Position numbers and translations under genes: made by a program
The notes under the pieces: generated by a model
The model's input: only the letters and a program-made list of their open reading frames with translations
Database searches by the model: none
Told to the model about the DNA's origin: nothing
Part shown: piece by piece, positions 5,183 to 6,902 of the stretch
Layout of the letters: each line of letters opens with the position of its first letter
Position numbering within the stretch: the stretch's first letter is position 1
From: Halobacteriales archaeon QS_9_70_65
GTDB taxonomy: Archaea; Halobacteriota; Halobacteria; Halobacteriales; Haloarculaceae
NCBI GenBank assembly: GCA_003023535.1
Contig: PXSC01000134.1
Location: 4,407 to 11,308, forward strand
DNA length: 6,902 nt
Reading direction: 5' to 3'

Positions 5183-6096
5183 CCGCGGGCGACGAGTTCC
5201 GCGCGGATCGCCCGCCGCTTGACGAGGAGGAATCCCCCGAGGATGACGAGAAAGCCCGCGACCGTCGGGAGGCCGATCCCCTCGCCGAGGAACAGGAAGC
5301 CGGCAAGCGCCGCGAAGACCGGCGCGACGTACGACACCAGGTTGATCTCGATGGGGCCCAGCCGGTCCAGCAGTGTGAAGTAAATGAGGAAGCCGCCGGC
5401 GCTAGCCGCCAGCGCGAGGTACGCGACGGCGGCGACGGCCGTCGGCGGCGGCGGGCCGTCGACGGACTCGCCGAGGCCGACGCTGAGACCGTGCATCAGC
5501 GCCGCGCCGCCGAGCATCGCCCACGCCTCCATCGTCTCGATCGGCAGTGCCGTCTCGAGCCGCTGGGTGACGACACTACCGAAGGCAAAGGATAGCGCGG
5601 CACAGAACACCAGCGCCTCGAACCGCGAGGCGGCGAGGTTGTCGGGGTCGGGCTGCGACAGTAGGACGACACCGCACAGCCCCAGCGCCAGCCCGACCAG
5701 CCCGGGAAGCGTCAGCCGCTCGTCGGGAAGGAAGGCCCGCGCGAAGCCGGTCGTCAGCACCGGCGACAGCGACACCGTGACGGCGGCGACGGCGCTGGTC
5801 GTCCCGCGCTCGCCGACGAACAGCAGTGCGTGGTAGCCCGCGATGATGAAGACGGCCCCGACGCCGACCAGCAGCCACTCCCGGCGGCCCCGCGGCCGCC
5901 ACCGGTCGGTCGCCCAGACGCCGTAGCCGAGGGTGAACGCGCCGGCGACGTCGAATCGGACCGCCGCGAACAGCACCGGTGCCTCGTAGAAGTACGCCGG
6001 CGCCGAGGGGGTTCCGAGGCCGGTCTTGATTGCCACGAACGCCGATCCCCACAGCGCCGCCAGCAGACAGAACAGCAGGAGGTTCCGGTGACGCAC
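5179..6096 (-). CDS. EamA/DMT-family permease (drug/metabolite transporter)
   Basis: Integral membrane transporter of about 305 residues with ten predicted hydrophobic helices in two repeated EamA halves. The first half begins LLLFCLLAALWGSAFVAIKTGL, whose WGSAF motif is diagnostic, and continues through EWLLVGVGAVFIIAGYHALLF to GLALGLCGVVLLSQP. The second starts near FEALVFCAALSFAFGSVVTQ and ends with YVAPVFAALAGFLFLGE, then the final helix TVAGFLVILGGFLLV and a basic tail (KRRAIRAELVARG). The length is normal and no break is seen. The start is set at the GTG at 6096 (MRHRNLLL): the family starts just before the first helix, and an AT-rich promoter-like element lies about 30 bases upstream. 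The frame extends to a GTG at 6180, but those 28 residues are not family-like and would place the promoter inside the gene. The substrate is unknown. Confidence 0.88.
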   Translation of the reverse strand: MRHRNLLLFCLLAALWGSAFVAIKTGLGTPSAPAYFYEAPVLFAAVRFDVAGAFTLGYGVWATDRWRPRGRREWLLVGVGAVFIIAGYHALLFVGERGTTSAVAAVTVSLSPVLTTGFARAFLPDERLTLPGLVGLALGLCGVVLLSQPDPDNLAASRFEALVFCAALSFAFGSVVTQRLETALPIETMEAWAMLGGAALMHGLSVGLGESVDGPPPPTAVAAVAYLALAASAGGFLIYFTLLDRLGPIEINLVSYVAPVFAALAGFLFLGEGIGLPTVAGFLVILGGFLLVKRRAIRAELVARG

Positions 6097-6123
6097 GTCC
6101 GAACCGGGGAGAGGCGCGCGCCT

Positions 6124-6137
6124 GAAACTTTCGAAAC
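6124..6137 (-). promoter_or_regulatory. Promoter candidate (BRE/TATA-like) for the permease
   Basis: On the minus strand this reads GTTTCGAAAGTTTC. The CGAAA followed by GTTTC resembles haloarchaeal BRE/TATA pairs and lies about 30 bases before the GTG at 6096, which fits a leaderless transcript. It also contains the palindrome TTTCGAAA (6129-6136). Confidence 0.45.
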
Positions 6138-6277
6138 CGACGGCCGACGGCCCTATCGCCCGGTCGACGGTGGGGTCCACGCGGCCGGCGGGCCGTCCCG
6201 ACGAGGCCGCTCACGGCAGGCCGTCGGAGCCGGGTACCGTCGGAATCCGGCCGCGTCACCCCGGTTACTCCCGTAGA

Positions 6278-6285
6278 TTTATATA
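6278..6285 (+). promoter_or_regulatory. Strong TATA box for the RNase HI gene
   Basis: TTTATATA is the clearest archaeal TATA box in the window, centred about 26 bases before the ATG at 6308. Transcription should therefore begin at or next to the start codon, giving a leaderless mRNA. The rest of the 211-base gap to the permease (6097-6307) holds only the two divergent promoters as far as I can see. Confidence 0.75.
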
Positions 6286-6307
6286 CCGCGACTTCCGAGT
6301 ATCGTGT

Positions 6308-6902
6308 ATGGCCGCATACCGTCGGCCGGTCCTGCGGAACCTGTTCGACGACTCGCCCACCCCACACATCGCCCATCCGCCGCGAACCCACTGCCGCGAT
6401 TTCTACGTCGCGACCGACGGCTCCTACCGCGCCGCACGCGGCGCCGGACAACAACGTCGCCGAGTACCGGGCGCTGCACCTCGGGCTGGACGTGCTGGCC
6501 GCCCGGACGCCCGCCGGCGCCCGGGTCGGTGTCTGCATCGACCACGACGACCTCGCCGCGAACGTCAACCGCGCGACCCTGGCGACGCAGTCGCCCGACG
6601 CCCGGCCGCCGCACCCGTACGACCTGCCGGCGGGGACGGCCAGCCACTGGCGGGGCATCCGCGCCCGCGTCGCCGGCTTCGGTGAGCTGCGCGCCGCCCG
6701 CATCGACAGCCGCGACAACCCCGCCCACCCGCTGGCCAACACCCCCGACCAGTACGCCCACGTCAACCGCGAGCCCGACCGCTGTGTCCTGCCCCGAAAC
6801 GACGAGCGCTGGCGGGCGCCCGACGACGACCGCTACCCGCCGCCGTCGCGGGCCGAACGCGACCGCTCCGGGTCGCTCGGCGGCGAACCCGCGAGCGACT
6901 GA
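6308..6902 (+). pseudogene. rnhA: Ribonuclease HI (haloarchaeal type), internal deletion and frameshift
   Basis: Enzyme that cuts the RNA strand of RNA/DNA hybrids. From the ATG at 6308 the frame encodes the haloarchaeal N-terminal block RPVLRNLFDDSPTPHIAHPP and the first active-site strand FYVATDGSYR (Asp37). It is then lost at about base 6434. The remainder continues in another frame: PDNNVAEYRALHLGLDVLAA with the catalytic Glu (codon 6462-6464), VGVCIDHDDLAANVN with the next Asp (6540-6542), HWRGIRARVAGFGELRAARI, and NPAHPLAN with the C-terminal His/Asn region, ending at 6902. The expected beta2-beta3 hairpin (GLGVVIE-like strand), roughly 25 residues, is absent. An archaeal type 1 RNase H of this kind is known from Halobacterium sp. 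NRC-1. The tail after CVLP is charged and low-complexity. The promoter is strong and the rest well preserved, so the break is recent or artefactual. The product read from the ATG is an inactive Arg-rich chimera. Confidence 0.75.
6431..6446 (+). other. Deletion/frameshift junction in RNase HI
   Basis: The left frame gives DGSYRAA and the right frame gives APDNNVAEY. The strand and turn expected between them in the RNase H fold are missing from all frames. The lost length must equal 2 modulo 3, around 75 bases by recalled homologues. The junction is again a run of mostly G and C (CGCGCCGCACGCGGCGCCGG). Confidence 0.65.

Noticed and set aside
6097..6180. N-terminal extension of the permease to a GTG at 6180
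   Set aside because: The added 28 residues are not hydrophobic or family-like and the extension would swallow the promoter-like element at 6124-6137.
5576..6766. 396-residue minus-strand frame across the permease start and RNase HI
   Set aside because: It overlaps two recognisable genes and two promoters, with shadow-like composition.
1..6902. CRISPR arrays, tRNA/rRNA genes, transposases, toxin-antitoxin pairs
   Set aside because: No regularly spaced repeats, no cloverleaf-like segment with a T-loop consensus, and no matching protein families were seen on either strand.

Overview
The window looks like a haloarchaeal (class Halobacteria) chromosome segment. The evidence is a very GC-rich sequence, strongly acidic coding regions, TATA boxes sitting about 25-30 bases upstream of start codons (leaderless-type promoters), a bacterio-opsin-activator type HTH regulator, and an archaeal RNase HI of the haloarchaeal type. 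The species cannot be named from the sequence.

Layout. Bases 1-407 hold the 3' end of a HTH_10 (Bat-like) transcription regulator. It is followed after a short gap, with a 12-bp perfect palindrome in it, by a heavy-metal P1B-type ATPase (466-2746) with the signature of Zn/Cd exporters. Next come a possible 35-residue single-span membrane protein (2811-2918), a hotdog-fold acyl-CoA thioesterase (2985-3398), a 141-residue protein of unknown function (3461-3886), a 71-residue two-span membrane protein (4046-4261) and an aldo/keto reductase (4307-5175). On the minus strand an EamA/DMT permease (5179-6096) converges on the reductase with a 3-bp gap. Divergent from the permease is an RNase HI gene (6308-6902) behind a strong TATA box; its stop codon ends the window.

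Main observation. Three unrelated genes (ATPase, aldo/keto reductase, RNase HI) each read cleanly up to one internal point. There a conserved stretch is missing and the remainder continues in another frame. The losses remove the GDGxNDxP hinge of the ATPase, the segment after the SPLAGG region of the reductase, and the strands between the first and second catalytic residues of RNase H. No stop codons or other decay are visible on either side. Three such junctions in about 4 kb suggest either recent small deletions or a systematic sequencing/assembly fault; the sequence alone cannot decide. I annotate these three as broken genes.

Second observation. The ATPase actuator domain carries an in-frame insertion with a period of 63 bp. 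It is bounded by 13-bp direct repeats and contains two perfect short hairpins. It resembles a miniature palindromic element inserted in a coding sequence and tolerated as a 21-residue Ser/Arg/Glu-rich loop.

Functional links are weak apart from the regulator and metal pump, which are adjacent and co-oriented and may form a metal-response pair. The other genes look like an ordinary housekeeping/accessory mixture. No RNA genes, CRISPR arrays, transposases or attachment sites were seen, and no gene-free stretch exceeds about 210 bases.
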